DNA of 48,758 bases from JBDIBA01 sp039812705 (GCA_039812705.1 JBDIBA010000009.1:1-48758); one strand, 5' to 3'; counted from the stretch's first letter, positions 31,254 to 41,613 are shown. The notes: a model not told the origin generated them from the letters alone. Translations and numbers: made by a program.

Positions 31254-32032
31254 CAGTCGACCGCGTTGTGCGCTGCCATTGCGCGAACCGTATTTTCTAT
31301 CCGGTCGTTGAATTCTCGCGAGCGTTCGTCGGGAAGGGGTGTCAACGGTTGTCCAAAGTGAACAGTGGCTTGTCCGCGGCGGATTGATCCGCGCCCGGCG
31401 CGCCAAATATCGCGCGTGCCTTCGATGTACACCGGCACAACCGGGACTGCACATTTGATTCCCAGGTATGCAGCGCCGCCGCGAAACTTGGCAATTCCGC
31501 CGTCGCGGCTGCGGGTTCCTTCGGGAAAAATGACGAGGTTGTAGCCCTCACCAATGAGGCGCGCCGCAAGGTCTGCAGACCGGCGTCCGACCTTTTCTCG
31601 CTCGATGGGAATGATGTTCAGCCAAAGCGCCCAAAGCGCGGCTTTCCATTGACGGTCGAAGAAGTAGTCGGCGGCTGCAGCAACTATTGATCGGTTGCGA
31701 AACCTGCTTGGTAGCTGCGTTATCAACAGCGATGTATCAAGGTGGCTGGCGTGGTTTGCCGCAAAGATGGCGGGCCCTTCAACATCTACGAGGTGTTCGG
31801 CGCCATAGGTCTTTGGTGCGGCAAGGAATTGAACAAAGCCTTTGGTCAAAGTGTTGACCATGATTGCGCGCACGATTGTCGCAGGCGTGGTTCGCGCCCA
31901 ACCGGTGTTGTAGTTGGCCCCTAGTTCGTTTTCGCTTAGCTTGCGGACTTGTGGCATGGAACTGGTTGCGGACGCGATGAACTTGCGAGTGGTTGTGCTG
32001 ACGTTGTGAACGCTCTTGAGGACACTGGTCAT
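31253..32032 (-). CDS. PlsC-type 1-acylglycerol-3-phosphate acyltransferase
   Basis: The acyltransferase motifs are in order: FAANHASHLDTSLL (the HX4D catalytic pair), then NIIPIEREKVGRRS, then LVIFPEGTRSRDGGI and VPVVPVYIEGT. Such enzymes transfer an acyl chain to lysophosphatidate or a related acceptor at the membrane. From ATG 32032 it has 259 residues, and the start overlaps the stop of the reductase-HAD gene by 4 bp (ATGA). The tight coupling to a fatty acyl reductase suggests storage-lipid or ether/wax lipid synthesis rather than bulk phospholipid synthesis. Confidence 0.88.
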   Translation of the reverse strand: MTSVLKSVHNVSTTTRKFIASATSSMPQVRKLSENELGANYNTGWARTTPATIVRAIMVNTLTKGFVQFLAAPKTYGAEHLVDVEGPAIFAANHASHLDTSLLITQLPSRFRNRSIVAAAADYFFDRQWKAALWALWLNIIPIEREKVGRRSADLAARLIGEGYNLVIFPEGTRSRDGGIAKFRGGAAYLGIKCAVPVVPVYIEGTRDIWRAGRGSIRRGQATVHFGQPLTPLPDERSREFNDRIENTVRAMAAHNAVD

Positions 32033-34413
32033 CGCGTGCCACCTGACTGCTCTGTGACGTCGCGTTGTGTTTGCATGGCCGTTTGATTCTTGTCGGACAC
32101 GTCGATAACGCCGAGTGCATCGCGGATGTTGTCTGAAGCAACGGCTTCGCGTTTCCAAGATTCAATTGTCCAGCCGCGGCGATTGGCCAGTGCTGCCAGG
32201 CGGATCTCTGGATTAACTGCAATTGGGAAACCAACCGCAGTAAGCATGGCCAGGTCGCTTGTTGAGTCGCCGTATCCGACGGTTTCTTGCAACGAAAGCC
32301 CGTGTTTTAAGGCGTATTCGCGAATGTAAAGCGCACGCGCTTCGCCAACCGGTGGTGATTCTGCAAGTTCGCCCGTGGCAACTCCGTTGTCTTCGGCAAG
32401 GCGCGCACAAACAATGTCGTCGAACAAGGGCTTGAGCGGTTCAACAAAAAGATCGAGGTGGCCCGTGATGAGGAGCGTGCGTTGTCCCGCGGCTTTGTGT
32501 TCTTGCAAGCGACGTATTGCGTCTGGATACAAGCGATGCATCAACACGTCATTGAAGAGTTGGTGAGCGTCTTGTCGTAGCTGATCGACTTCAAAGCCGC
32601 GATACCAACGGTAAAGCTGGCGCAGGAAGTCACCGCGGTCTTTTCGGTCGACCATCATCAAGCCCGGTGCCGACGGAAGTCTGCGCGCAAGTAGACCAAT
32701 TTGGGCTGCGGGGTTTTGGTTGGCGGTTGCCAACCACGCATAACCCTCAGTCACCTTGAAGCGCAGAATGGTGTTCTCGAAGTCAAAGACCGCAAGTTGG
32801 CGCTTGGGGTTAATTGCTGCGGCGCGAACGCGTTGTTTTTTATCGACGGGCACCTTCTTGGAAGGTGTTGTGCGCACGCGGCCTTGGGCAATGACGCTCG
32901 GCAGGTGAATCTCGTGAAGGTAGCGAGCCCAGTCGACTGCAATCGGGTCGAACAAGAACGCAGTCTTGTCCTTTTCGTTCAGGCTTTCAAAGAGCTCAAG
33001 GGTGCGGTCGATGCGGAAAAGCGCCTCGGAGTTTGTGTAGGCGCCATAGATCTCGACATATCCGCGCGCGCGGTCAAGCTGGCTGCGGCGGGAATCAACC
33101 TCGGCGGAGATTTGCGCGACACGACCACGCAACGGAAGCGAGGTTAGGACGCGGTCGGCAACCTTGAGGCCCAACAGGGAGCGGTCAAGCTTGCGCTGCA
33201 CCTCGCCGCGAGTGGGGTAGTCCCAACTGGTGGCATCGACCGAAATGGCGCGACCCTCGCTGTCGTAAAGCGGGTGAGCGCGGTAATAGTCGGTGACCAG
33301 CGAGACCAGGTCGCGATAGCGCAGAGGCTGGCGGGTGCCCGATGCGATTTGGTAGACGCTGGGCTGTTCCTCGGGGCCCTTGGCGGCCACGGCGATGATC
33401 GTTGCGACCACCAAGTCCACCGGAATCACGTCCAGCACACCCTCTGGAAGACCGGGGAAGCTCTTGAGGATGCCCTTACCAACACCCAACAGGATCGGCT
33501 CGGCCATTCGGAAGCCGCGAATCCATCCAGGACTTGGTTCGATAAGCGCCGATTCAATGATCGATGGTCGAACAAAGGTTACGGGGACATCTCCGCGGCT
33601 CTCTAGCAGGCATTTCTCGCCGAGGGCCTTGGTGTATGCGTAGACATCGGGGAATCCGAGCGATTGAGCACGGGTCTTTCCTTGCTCAACCAGGCGGCTT
33701 TTGACCCAGTCGTTGCGCAGCTTCTCGGAGCGGTCCGCAACCAGTGGAGCCCCGGCGGAGCCCTGTTCGCGTGTTGCGGCAGCCCCAAAACGACGGAGGC
33801 GGGCGGGGTCTCGACTTTCGTTTTCGGCGTCTGCCAGGGCGCGACGGCCCGCCGTGACTTCCGTGCGCCAATCGACATCTGGGACATACCAGGCGTCTGT
33901 AATGAGTTCCTCGCGAGCCTCGCCGCGTCGGCTGCCGGACACGTAAGCGGTGCTGACGGCAATGAGGTGCGCCTTGGAATCTGCTGCGCGAATGGCTTCT
34001 GCAACGCGGGTCGGACCAAGCAAGTTGACCTCGATAGCAAGGTCAAGGGGCGACTCGAAGCTGACGGTTGCGGCCGAGTGAATGACCGTGTCACACGTCT
34101 TGAGGATCTTCAGGCCTTCGGCATCAAGGCCGAGTGCGTCTGAGCTGACGTCTCCGGCAATGGCGGTGACGCGACTTGCAACGATGGTTTCGAACTGGTC
34201 ACCCCATTCGGAGCGCAGGCGGTCGAAACAGTCGTTGCTGATGATCTCGCGCGCGACGCGCTTCATGGGTGTGGCGTTGCGACCTGGTCGCACGATGCAA
34301 ACGATCTTGCAGTCAGGAACGCTGCGTAACAGCCGTTCCACAATGGCGGTGCCCAAAAAGCCGGTTGCCCCGGTTATCGCGATGCGTTTTCCAGCGAGAT
34401 TCTCCGAAATCAT
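32029..34413 (-). CDS. Fatty acyl-CoA reductase-type SDR fused to a HAD-IB hydrolase domain
   Basis: Residues 1-about 400 are an extended SDR of the fatty acyl reductase/thioester reductase type: KRIAITGATGFLGTAIVERL (NADP loop), VIHSAATVSFESPLD and the catalytic Y-xxx-K in YAYTKALGEK. After a helical linker, residues about 560-760 form a HAD-IB phosphatase-like domain with AVFDFENTI, LLITGHLDLFVEPL and GYGDSTSDLAML. In the first HAD motif the usual second aspartate is glutamate (DFE). Reductase-HAD fusions next to PlsC are known in Actinobacteria. The likely role is to make a fatty alcohol or to process an acyl-glycerol phosphate, which the WS/DGAT at 7587 could use. Confidence 0.82.
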   Translation of the reverse strand: MISENLAGKRIAITGATGFLGTAIVERLLRSVPDCKIVCIVRPGRNATPMKRVAREIISNDCFDRLRSEWGDQFETIVASRVTAIAGDVSSDALGLDAEGLKILKTCDTVIHSAATVSFESPLDLAIEVNLLGPTRVAEAIRAADSKAHLIAVSTAYVSGSRRGEAREELITDAWYVPDVDWRTEVTAGRRALADAENESRDPARLRRFGAAATREQGSAGAPLVADRSEKLRNDWVKSRLVEQGKTRAQSLGFPDVYAYTKALGEKCLLESRGDVPVTFVRPSIIESALIEPSPGWIRGFRMAEPILLGVGKGILKSFPGLPEGVLDVIPVDLVVATIIAVAAKGPEEQPSVYQIASGTRQPLRYRDLVSLVTDYYRAHPLYDSEGRAISVDATSWDYPTRGEVQRKLDRSLLGLKVADRVLTSLPLRGRVAQISAEVDSRRSQLDRARGYVEIYGAYTNSEALFRIDRTLELFESLNEKDKTAFLFDPIAVDWARYLHEIHLPSVIAQGRVRTTPSKKVPVDKKQRVRAAAINPKRQLAVFDFENTILRFKVTEGYAWLATANQNPAAQIGLLARRLPSAPGLMMVDRKDRGDFLRQLYRWYRGFEVDQLRQDAHQLFNDVLMHRLYPDAIRRLQEHKAAGQRTLLITGHLDLFVEPLKPLFDDIVCARLAEDNGVATGELAESPPVGEARALYIREYALKHGLSLQETVGYGDSTSDLAMLTAVGFPIAVNPEIRLAALANRRGWTIESWKREAVASDNIRDALGVIDVSDKNQTAMQTQRDVTEQSGGTR

Positions 34414-34511
34414 TAGGTCTTTTCTAGTTGCTCGCGGGCGCCTTGGGGTGCGGAAGAACGAGTGGACTCACGGAATGTGACGACAGGCTGTCGCATGGTG
34501 TCCCTAGGCTG

Positions 34512-37500
34512 ATGGTTGTGCGTGGTGCGGGTCCAGAGGTTTCCGGTTCAAATAGTTCTGAGTCAGGCGGTTTTCAGTCTGATGATCTTCAGAGAAGTGG
34601 TCGGGTTTGTTCTGTTGCAGTCGCGGGACAGCAGGTTGTTGACCAAGTAGTCGACGTCATCGCGCAGCTCAAAGAGTCAGACCCCATGTTGGCGGTCGAT
34701 GTTGTGCTCAGTTCGCGTACTGCAATCGGTTCTTTTCGCAAGGCCGTGGGTCGAAAGGCGTTTCTTGCGAACGTGCGGTTCCAGACACTTGGCTCGTTGG
34801 TTGCCGACTTGGCAGCGCCACAGCTGGGCGAGCGCGTGAAACTCAAGCCGGACATGGTTCGCGAGTTGGGCCGCTTGGTGGCTGGTTCGGCCGATGGTCC
34901 GCTTGCGGGTCAGAATCCCGCTGCACTGGCGAAGGCTTTGGACTCTGCATTTGCAAACTTGCGAGACCGCTCGGTCGGCGAGATTGACGCCATTCGCAAT
35001 TCAAGCGCGGCCGCCGGTGAGATTGTGCGTTTGTACGAGACCTACCGATTACTGGCAGAGCCGTTTTACGACCGTGTCGACGAGATGGAGCTCGCCATTT
35101 CTGCGATCGATGCGGGAAGTCAAACGTCACCGGTGCTTGCCGTGCTTTGCGAACCGTGCACATCGCATGAACGAGACGTGTTGCAAGCTCTCGACGTTGC
35201 CGGGCGTTACTCGGTTATTGCAATGTTGAGTGGCAACGCAGATTGTGACAGCGATCTGCTTTCGACGTTGCCTAGTCCCGCGCCGCGCCTGGTGGGACCA
35301 TCCGAGGCCTTTGTGGTTGCCGACGGTGACACGGCCACGCGCACCGAGGACAACACTGTTGTGTCGCTTGCGCCAGATCCTGATTGCGAAGTGCAACTTG
35401 CTCTCATGGCGGTGGCCGATGCGGCCAAGAAGGGTCGCAAGTTCGGCGAAATGGGCGTTGTGTTTCCCGCCGAGAATCCCTATCGCGAACTTGTACACCG
35501 CTACGCGGCAGAACTGGGCATTCCCGTTTCCGGCAAGAACGCGAAGCGCCTCAGTCAAACGGCCATTGCGCGGTTCGTCTCAACCTTCTTTGAAATGGTC
35601 GAAACAGACGCGTCTTTACAGAGCGTTATCAGCTGGCTTCACTCGGCGCCGCTTCGACAAGGCACGCGTGGGGCGCGCGTGCCGGCGCCAGAGTGGGTGC
35701 AGTTGGCGCGCCAGGCCGGTGTTTGTGCTGGCGACGATTGGACGCAAAGGGTTGGTTTGCTGGACGACGCACCCCACGTTGCACAAATGGCTTCGTTCAT
35801 GGCAGAGCTGATTCCTCGCGTTCGCCAGGATCACAACACTTGGAGCCATTGGACTGCTCAGTTGCTCGCGGTCATCAATGAGTATTTCGATCAGGCGGCA
35901 CTGACCGCGACTGCACCAACCGTCGAAGCGGGTGCATTGCAAGAAGTCATTGCCATTCTCTCGCGACTGTCCACTTTGGACGTTATTAAGGCACCAGTTG
36001 ATCGCAACACATTTTTCAACGCGGCCAGGGACGAGTTTCAGGTGCCGCTTCGCGGTGGTGAAGTCGCTGGAGGTCTCTATGTTGGAACCCTCGGAGACTG
36101 CAGTGGTTCGCTGTTTTCGTTTCTTGCTGTTTGTGGTTTGACCGAAAGTGCGTTTCCAGGGTCGAGCGGGCTGACGGGATTTGCGTCGTTGTTGCGTGTG
36201 CCCGATGAGCCAACGCGCGCAGAAGCGACAGAGCGACGTTTCTGGTTGCAAGTGACAACTGCACAAGAGCTGTTGTTGACAAGCCCGCTTGCTGACACGC
36301 GCAGCCGAAAAAGTGTTCAACCGGCCGGTCAATTGCTTGATGTTGCCAGTCGCATCGCAGGGCACCACGTGACTGCCGAGGACTTTTCCTCATCGGGTCA
36401 TTGGTGGATGCAAAGTGTTTCGTCCTACGCAGACCTTGTCTTTGGGAAGCTGGCGCCTTTCACGCAGCGCACTAAGTCGTTGCACGCAATTGCGCAAGGC
36501 GGATCGGCGCCTTTGGGTGCAGTTGCCTTTACACAAGCGCGCATACGCGACGACTTGACCTCGCGCGACGGTGTTGTGTCTGCGCGCGATTCGCTTGAGC
36601 TGAGTAACCGGAAGATGTCCGCCTCGCGCTTTGAAACTTGGGCCACGTGTCCGTTCAAGTACTTCCTGACCTATGTGCTGAATCTCAAGGAGGTGCCTGA
36701 CGAAGACGACGTGTTTGTTTTCGATCCCAAAGAGCGCGGAATCCTCGTTCACCACATTCTCGAACGGTTTTTGGGGTCGGTGGAGCCTAAGCAGCCCAGC
36801 CAGCCATGGTCCGATGAAGAAATTGCTTTGCTGCAAAGCATTGCCAGAGAAGAGCTAGCCGCGGCAGCCGAGCGCGGCCATCTTCCGCCAGGCTTGTTAG
36901 GGGAGGTCGAGCAGTCTTTTGCAGAGTCAGTGTTGAAGGCGCTGCTGGAAAAGGACCAACAGTTGCGTAAGCACTTTGATGTGGTGGCCGGCGGCGGGGG
37001 CGCCGAGGTTTCTTTCGGCGAGCCAGGTGTAAGTGAGTTTGCTGTTATGCGTAACAACAGAACGCCCGTCCATTTCCGGGGACGCATTGACCGTGTTGAT
37101 TACTCGCAAGACGGCACTCGTGCGGTTGCTTACGACTACAAGACCGGCGCGGCAACAAAGACTTCGGGTGTCAAGAAAGACCCGGTGGGCGACGGCGCCA
37201 TCATGCAAGTCGCGCTCTACACAGAGTTCCTCGCGCAGCAGATGAGGGGCGCGGGAGTCGATGACCCAGAGGTTGCGGGCGCCTACTGGCACGTTTGGAA
37301 CGAACGATCAGTTGTCAACGAGTTAAACCAGGAGAACGTCTCGTCCCGGTTGCGAGACGTGGTTACCGTCATTGGTGATGGCATTGAAGACGGGCTGTTT
37401 CCTTTGGTTCCGGGACAGGACCGCGAAAACTGTCGCCATTGCGCGTTCAAGCCGTTGTGTCCGCAAGATCGCGAAGGGCTTGTGCAACGCAAAGCCGGTT

Positions 37501-37556
37501 CGCCGGCATATGAGCGTTTCGCAGCCTTGAAACAAGCTGAAGAGGTCGGCAAGTGA
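34512..37556 (+). CDS. addB: AddB-like nuclease subunit (helicase-like fold, PD-(D/E)XK nuclease)
   Basis: From ATG 34512 the protein has about 1014 residues. The C-terminal nuclease has RGRIDRVDYSQDG and VAYDYKTGAATK, giving the D ... D-Y-K motif. The flanking iron-sulfur cysteines are as in AddB: one in WATCPFKYFLTYV and three in CRHCAFKPLC. The N-terminal part follows the AddB helicase-like layout, but the place of the Walker A motif (SVAVAGQQVVDQVV) lacks GKT, so it should not hydrolyse ATP. With AddA it would resect double-strand ends for RecA loading. The next gene starts at the stop (GTGA overlap). The exact start is uncertain. Confidence 0.8.
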   Translation: MVVRGAGPEVSGSNSSESGGFQSDDLQRSGRVCSVAVAGQQVVDQVVDVIAQLKESDPMLAVDVVLSSRTAIGSFRKAVGRKAFLANVRFQTLGSLVADLAAPQLGERVKLKPDMVRELGRLVAGSADGPLAGQNPAALAKALDSAFANLRDRSVGEIDAIRNSSAAAGEIVRLYETYRLLAEPFYDRVDEMELAISAIDAGSQTSPVLAVLCEPCTSHERDVLQALDVAGRYSVIAMLSGNADCDSDLLSTLPSPAPRLVGPSEAFVVADGDTATRTEDNTVVSLAPDPDCEVQLALMAVADAAKKGRKFGEMGVVFPAENPYRELVHRYAAELGIPVSGKNAKRLSQTAIARFVSTFFEMVETDASLQSVISWLHSAPLRQGTRGARVPAPEWVQLARQAGVCAGDDWTQRVGLLDDAPHVAQMASFMAELIPRVRQDHNTWSHWTAQLLAVINEYFDQAALTATAPTVEAGALQEVIAILSRLSTLDVIKAPVDRNTFFNAARDEFQVPLRGGEVAGGLYVGTLGDCSGSLFSFLAVCGLTESAFPGSSGLTGFASLLRVPDEPTRAEATERRFWLQVTTAQELLLTSPLADTRSRKSVQPAGQLLDVASRIAGHHVTAEDFSSSGHWWMQSVSSYADLVFGKLAPFTQRTKSLHAIAQGGSAPLGAVAFTQARIRDDLTSRDGVVSARDSLELSNRKMSASRFETWATCPFKYFLTYVLNLKEVPDEDDVFVFDPKERGILVHHILERFLGSVEPKQPSQPWSDEEIALLQSIAREELAAAAERGHLPPGLLGEVEQSFAESVLKALLEKDQQLRKHFDVVAGGGGAEVSFGEPGVSEFAVMRNNRTPVHFRGRIDRVDYSQDGTRAVAYDYKTGAATKTSGVKKDPVGDGAIMQVALYTEFLAQQMRGAGVDDPEVAGAYWHVWNERSVVNELNQENVSSRLRDVVTVIGDGIEDGLFPLVPGQDRENCRHCAFKPLCPQDREGLVQRKAGSPAYERFAALKQAEEVGK

Positions 37557-40500
37557 GCAAGCAGACCCATGACCCCACAAGCGATCCGATCCTCGATTCG
37601 CAGGCTCGCGAACGAATCGTGCACGGTTTCGACGAGCGCCGCCTCTTTGTCGAGGCCGGTGCGGGCACGGGCAAGACAACGGCGCTGGTTGGTCGCCTTG
37701 TTGAAACGCTTGGTCATGGTGCCGCGCGCATCGACCAGATCGTCGCGATCACATTCACCGACGCTGCGGCTTCAGAGTTGCGCGCAAGATTGCGAGCCAA
37801 GCTCGATGCGGTCCAGCACGACGATGCGCGACCCCAGGCCTTTAAGCAGCGTTGTCTTGAAGCACGCCGCAACCTTGACAAAGGAGTCATTTCCACTATT
37901 CACGGTTTTGCATCGCGCGTGTTGTCGATGTTTCCCACCGAAGCCGGATTGCCCTTCGAGTTCGATGTGCTTGACGACATCGAGTCGCGTCTCATTCGAG
38001 ACAAGCGTTGGCGCGCTTTCATTGCCTCGACCTTCGGCGCTCAGGAACGCAGCGAGGAACTAGAGCGGTTGTTGCGAATCGGTCTCGAGCTCGACATTGA
38101 GCCAAAGCGATTGAAGCCGTTGTTCATAGAGCTCGACGCTCAGTGGCACGACGCACAACAGATCCTGGAACTTCCGCGCCAACAAGTTCCAAAGCTCGAT
38201 GTTTCCGACGTTCGCAGACGCCTGGCATTGTTGCTGGATTATCGCCAGCTGTGCACCGATGAAGAAGACAAGTTGGCTGTCCACATGCAACAGGTTGTTC
38301 CGGCGTTTGTCCAAGAACTCGAGCGCTTCGACCAACTCGAGCGCAGTGCTCAGATCGGCCTGCTGCGCGCCGGCATCGGCGGCCCCGGCCGCGGAGGCAA
38401 GGGCGCAAGTTGGGGCGGCGATGCAAAGGTGGTCAAGAGCGCGTGGGATGACGTCACCGCCGCTTGTGTGCAACAGGTGGGCCGGCTTGCTCAGTGGTAC
38501 GTGATCGAGATGTCTGCCTTAATGGCGACCGAAGTTGGACAAGCTGCCGCCCATCGACACTTTGTAGGCAGTTGCACTTATGACGATCTGTTGGTTCTGG
38601 TTTGTCGAATCGTGCGCGACAACGCCGAAGTTCGACAACGACTCCGCGAAACATTTACGCATTTGTACGTGGACGAGTTTCAGGACACGGACTCGTTGCA
38701 AGCCGAACTTGTTGAGTTGTTGACGAGCGATGGCGAACCGAACGCGCTTGCGTTGTTCACCGTTGGTGACCCGCGTCAGTCGATCTATCGTTTTCGCCGC
38801 GCGGAACCTCGACTGTTTTCTGAGGTTCGCGAAAGGCAAGGCGCCGATAGCGTTGTGCGACTTGCGGCGAACTTCCGCACACAGTCTGGGGTTATTGATT
38901 GGGTCAATGTCGTGTTCGGTCACGCCTTTGGCAATCAAGTCGGCATCACTACTGGCGAACTCGTCGCCAGTCGCGCCGAGACGTCCGCAAGTGTGAGGGT
39001 CATTGGTGCATCGGCCGACTCAGATTCGGTCGACCTTGCAACCGAAGGAACCGGTAAAGGCAAGGGCGGAGCAAAGCGCAAGCGAGGCTTGGCGGCCGAT
39101 GTCAGGGCTGTTGAGTGCAACGAGGTTGCCGAACTATGCAGGCGGGCGCGTGACGACGGTTGGCCAATTGGTCGCGATGGCGAGGCCCGTGGCGCGCGAT
39201 TTCGCGACATTGCAATTGTGTTCCCGGCTCGAACATCTCTAAGTCGGTTGCGACGCAGTCTTGAAGAGTTCAATGTTCCGTATCGAATTGAAGGGCGGGA
39301 GAAGCTGTGGCAGACGCAGGAAGTGGCCGACTTGCTCAACATTGTCCGCGCAGTGTCAGACCCCCTTGACTCCATTGCCGTTGTTGCGTCGCTTCGTTCG
39401 ATCGCCTTTGCATGTACCGACATTGACCTCATTGAATGGCGCGAAGCCGGACACGATTGGGACTATCGCAAGGTCGACACAGTTGAATCTTTGTCGAATG
39501 GTTCCGTGCCTCAAGCGATGGCGACACTGCTGGCATTGCACGAGCAACGCCATTGGCTGACCGTTGCGGAACTCGTTGAACGTGTCATTGCGGTCACCGA
39601 CATGTTTGCGCGGGTTTGTGCTTTTGACAGGCCGCGCGACAGCTGGGCTCGCATTCGTTACTTTCAAGACTTGGTGCGTGGATGGAATCATGATTCCAGC
39701 ACTGGTTTGGCGGGTTTCGTTGCTTGGGCTGGGAACCGGGTTTCCGAAGATGCCGACGCCGTTGCAACCATCAACCCCGATTCCGACGATGATGCAGTGC
39801 GTCTAATGACCGTGCATTCGTCCAAGGGTCTCGAGTTTCCAATTGTGTTCGTTGTCGGAATGGGGAGCGGCAAGTCGCCGCGTGAAACACCGAAGGTCAT
39901 TTGGGGCCCCACGCGTTCGCCCGAGATTGCTTTGTCGACATCAGTCACGACGACTGGATATGAAACGGCCCTAAAAGAGCATAAGGCTGCCGATGCCGAA
40001 GAAGATGTTCGCTTGGCATACGTTGCCTGCACTCGCGCGCGCGACCATCTGGTCGTCAGTCTTCACACCGCAACCGACAAGTCGTTGGCTGCGGCCCTGG
40101 CACGGTCGATTGAAGAATCGGCAGCTGCAAACGTCGAAGTATTTCCAGTTGGCCGCAGCGCCGATATTCCTGGCGTTGCAGCAGGGGAGGACGAGACCGA
40201 TCTTGTTGACTTATTGCAACGAGCGTCGGTGAGCGAGACGCTTTCGGGGACAGCTGCCGCGAAGCTATTCGGCGCGGCGCGCGCAATTGAGCCGCGATGG
40301 CACGCCGATCCTGTTGCAGCCGACGCGGCTAAGCGGTTCGGCAGTGCTGTTCACATGGTCATGGAGCACCAAGACCTAGACACCGACGTCGACCCGTCAT
40401 TGGTTGAAGGCGCTGCAACACGCTTTGAGTTACTGGAGCGTCGTAACGACATCGCGAAATCCGCGCGCTTGGCGCTCACCAGTCCGTTGGTGGCCGAAGC

Positions 40501-40864
40501 CGCGCAATCGAAACATTGGAAAGAACTCGACCTGTTGGGCTCGATTGACGGCCTAGTGGTGCAGGGCCAAGCAGACCTCGTGTTCGAGCGAGGCGACGGC
40601 CTGGTCATCGTTGACTGGAAAACCGACCTTGTTCAAGATGATGCTCACGCCAACGACCTGGTCGGTTACTACCAGTGGCAGCTGATTACCTACGCCTGGA
40701 TTGTCGCAGCCGTCCTCAATAGGCCGGTCCTTCAGGCGTCGATCTGCCTCATTTCCCCCTCTCAGGAGTCCGCGCGCATTTTGAGCGTCGAGGACATTGA
40801 TGATCGGATCGGCGAGTACAGAGAGTCTCTGGGTCGCTGGAGTTCCAGCGGGTCCATGGCGTGA
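37553..40864 (+). CDS. addA: AddA-like UvrD helicase/nuclease subunit
   Basis: The 1103-residue protein has all SF1A helicase motifs: FVEAGAGTGKTTALVGR (I), ITFTDAAASELR (Ia), YVDEFQDTD (II), FTVGDPRQSIYRFRRAEP (III), LAANFRTQSG (IV), LMTVHSSKGLEFP (V) and LAYVACTRARDHLVVS (VI). A C-terminal RecB-type nuclease has RFGSAVHMVMEH and GLVIVDWKTDL. It is the motor and second nuclease of the AddAB-like complex. It starts with GTG overlapping the AddB stop by 4 bp. The mycobacterial AdnAB pair is related, but the AddB partner here lacks Walker A, which favours AddAB. Confidence 0.87.
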   Translation: MSKQTHDPTSDPILDSQARERIVHGFDERRLFVEAGAGTGKTTALVGRLVETLGHGAARIDQIVAITFTDAAASELRARLRAKLDAVQHDDARPQAFKQRCLEARRNLDKGVISTIHGFASRVLSMFPTEAGLPFEFDVLDDIESRLIRDKRWRAFIASTFGAQERSEELERLLRIGLELDIEPKRLKPLFIELDAQWHDAQQILELPRQQVPKLDVSDVRRRLALLLDYRQLCTDEEDKLAVHMQQVVPAFVQELERFDQLERSAQIGLLRAGIGGPGRGGKGASWGGDAKVVKSAWDDVTAACVQQVGRLAQWYVIEMSALMATEVGQAAAHRHFVGSCTYDDLLVLVCRIVRDNAEVRQRLRETFTHLYVDEFQDTDSLQAELVELLTSDGEPNALALFTVGDPRQSIYRFRRAEPRLFSEVRERQGADSVVRLAANFRTQSGVIDWVNVVFGHAFGNQVGITTGELVASRAETSASVRVIGASADSDSVDLATEGTGKGKGGAKRKRGLAADVRAVECNEVAELCRRARDDGWPIGRDGEARGARFRDIAIVFPARTSLSRLRRSLEEFNVPYRIEGREKLWQTQEVADLLNIVRAVSDPLDSIAVVASLRSIAFACTDIDLIEWREAGHDWDYRKVDTVESLSNGSVPQAMATLLALHEQRHWLTVAELVERVIAVTDMFARVCAFDRPRDSWARIRYFQDLVRGWNHDSSTGLAGFVAWAGNRVSEDADAVATINPDSDDDAVRLMTVHSSKGLEFPIVFVVGMGSGKSPRETPKVIWGPTRSPEIALSTSVTTTGYETALKEHKAADAEEDVRLAYVACTRARDHLVVSLHTATDKSLAAALARSIEESAAANVEVFPVGRSADIPGVAAGEDETDLVDLLQRASVSETLSGTAAAKLFGAARAIEPRWHADPVAADAAKRFGSAVHMVMEHQDLDTDVDPSLVEGAATRFELLERRNDIAKSARLALTSPLVAEAAQSKHWKELDLLGSIDGLVVQGQADLVFERGDGLVIVDWKTDLVQDDAHANDLVGYYQWQLITYAWIVAAVLNRPVLQASICLISPSQESARILSVEDIDDRIGEYRESLGRWSSSGSMA

Positions 40865-40935
40865 TTGGCCAAAATGCTGCCCCCGCTTGCGGCTAAGTCC
40901 GACACGAAATTGGGCCCGGCAATAGATTGTCGGGC

Positions 40936-41613
40936 ATGGAAGAAACCGATCAGCCCTGGGCACTTTTTGGCGAGGGCGTCGTCGGCTTTCTGAAGCGACC
41001 GCCGCGCGGACAACGCATTGCGCTGCCTGCTGGTTTGCGGAGGGTGACGGGCGGCTGCATCTTCTTGGCCGAACGATTCGACGATTCCCCGGCCGGGCCA
41101 TTTTTAGTGTTCTCCATATTGGAACCTGTTTGTAGCGGGCTTCGTGTTGGTCTTCATGCCACGACCACGGTCGTCAGCTCCAATGCAGCACGCCGGGTGT
41201 TGCGCGCGCGCTGGGGCTTCCCGGCAGAAGTCGGCGCACTTGGTTGGCACAGCGACGCCGAGACCCGCAGCATTGCTTGGCGCGATGGCGATTTCACAGC
41301 TACTGCGGTAGTCGGCGGGAAGACCCTGCCGTTCTCAAAAACTGTCCGGCTGTTTCAGCGAACCGATGATGAAATGGCTCAAGTCCCAACCAAGTTGAAA
41401 GCAACGGTTCGTTCTGCGCAGATCGTTGTCGAAGTCCCCGGCGCCGAGCGGTTGGGTTTCGCCGGAGGCGTGCATCGCGGATACGTGCTGTCGGGAATGC
41501 GCATGAACATCGACAAGGCAAAATCCAAACGTGCGCGCGACCCGCAATTGGAGCGCCGCCGCGCAACCGAGCCCGGTCTGTTGGGCATGACCGAAACGCG
41601 CGCGCAGGACTGA
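40936..41613 (+). CDS. Acetoacetate decarboxylase-like protein
   Basis: The 225-residue protein has an ordered set of short segments seen in the acetoacetate decarboxylase-like superfamily: WALFGEGVVGFL, LPAGLRRVTGGCIFLAERF, a DSPAGPFLVFSILEP turn, then VVSSNAARRVLRARWGFPAE and LGWH. The C-terminal part has GFAGGVHRGYVLSGMRM, with G-H-G. The catalytic lysine of true decarboxylases is not evident, so it may bind or modify another substrate. ATG 40936 is chosen over TTG 40927. The gene is the last one before tRNA-Val(CAC) and the island. Confidence 0.5.
   Translation: MEETDQPWALFGEGVVGFLKRPPRGQRIALPAGLRRVTGGCIFLAERFDDSPAGPFLVFSILEPVCSGLRVGLHATTTVVSSNAARRVLRARWGFPAEVGALGWHSDAETRSIAWRDGDFTATAVVGGKTLPFSKTVRLFQRTDDEMAQVPTKLKATVRSAQIVVEVPGAERLGFAGGVHRGYVLSGMRMNIDKAKSKRARDPQLERRRATEPGLLGMTETRAQD

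Noticed and set aside
35616..36368. 250-residue minus-strand ORF
   Set aside because: It lies inside the AddB-like gene on the other strand and its sequence is low-complexity and Arg/Cys-rich.
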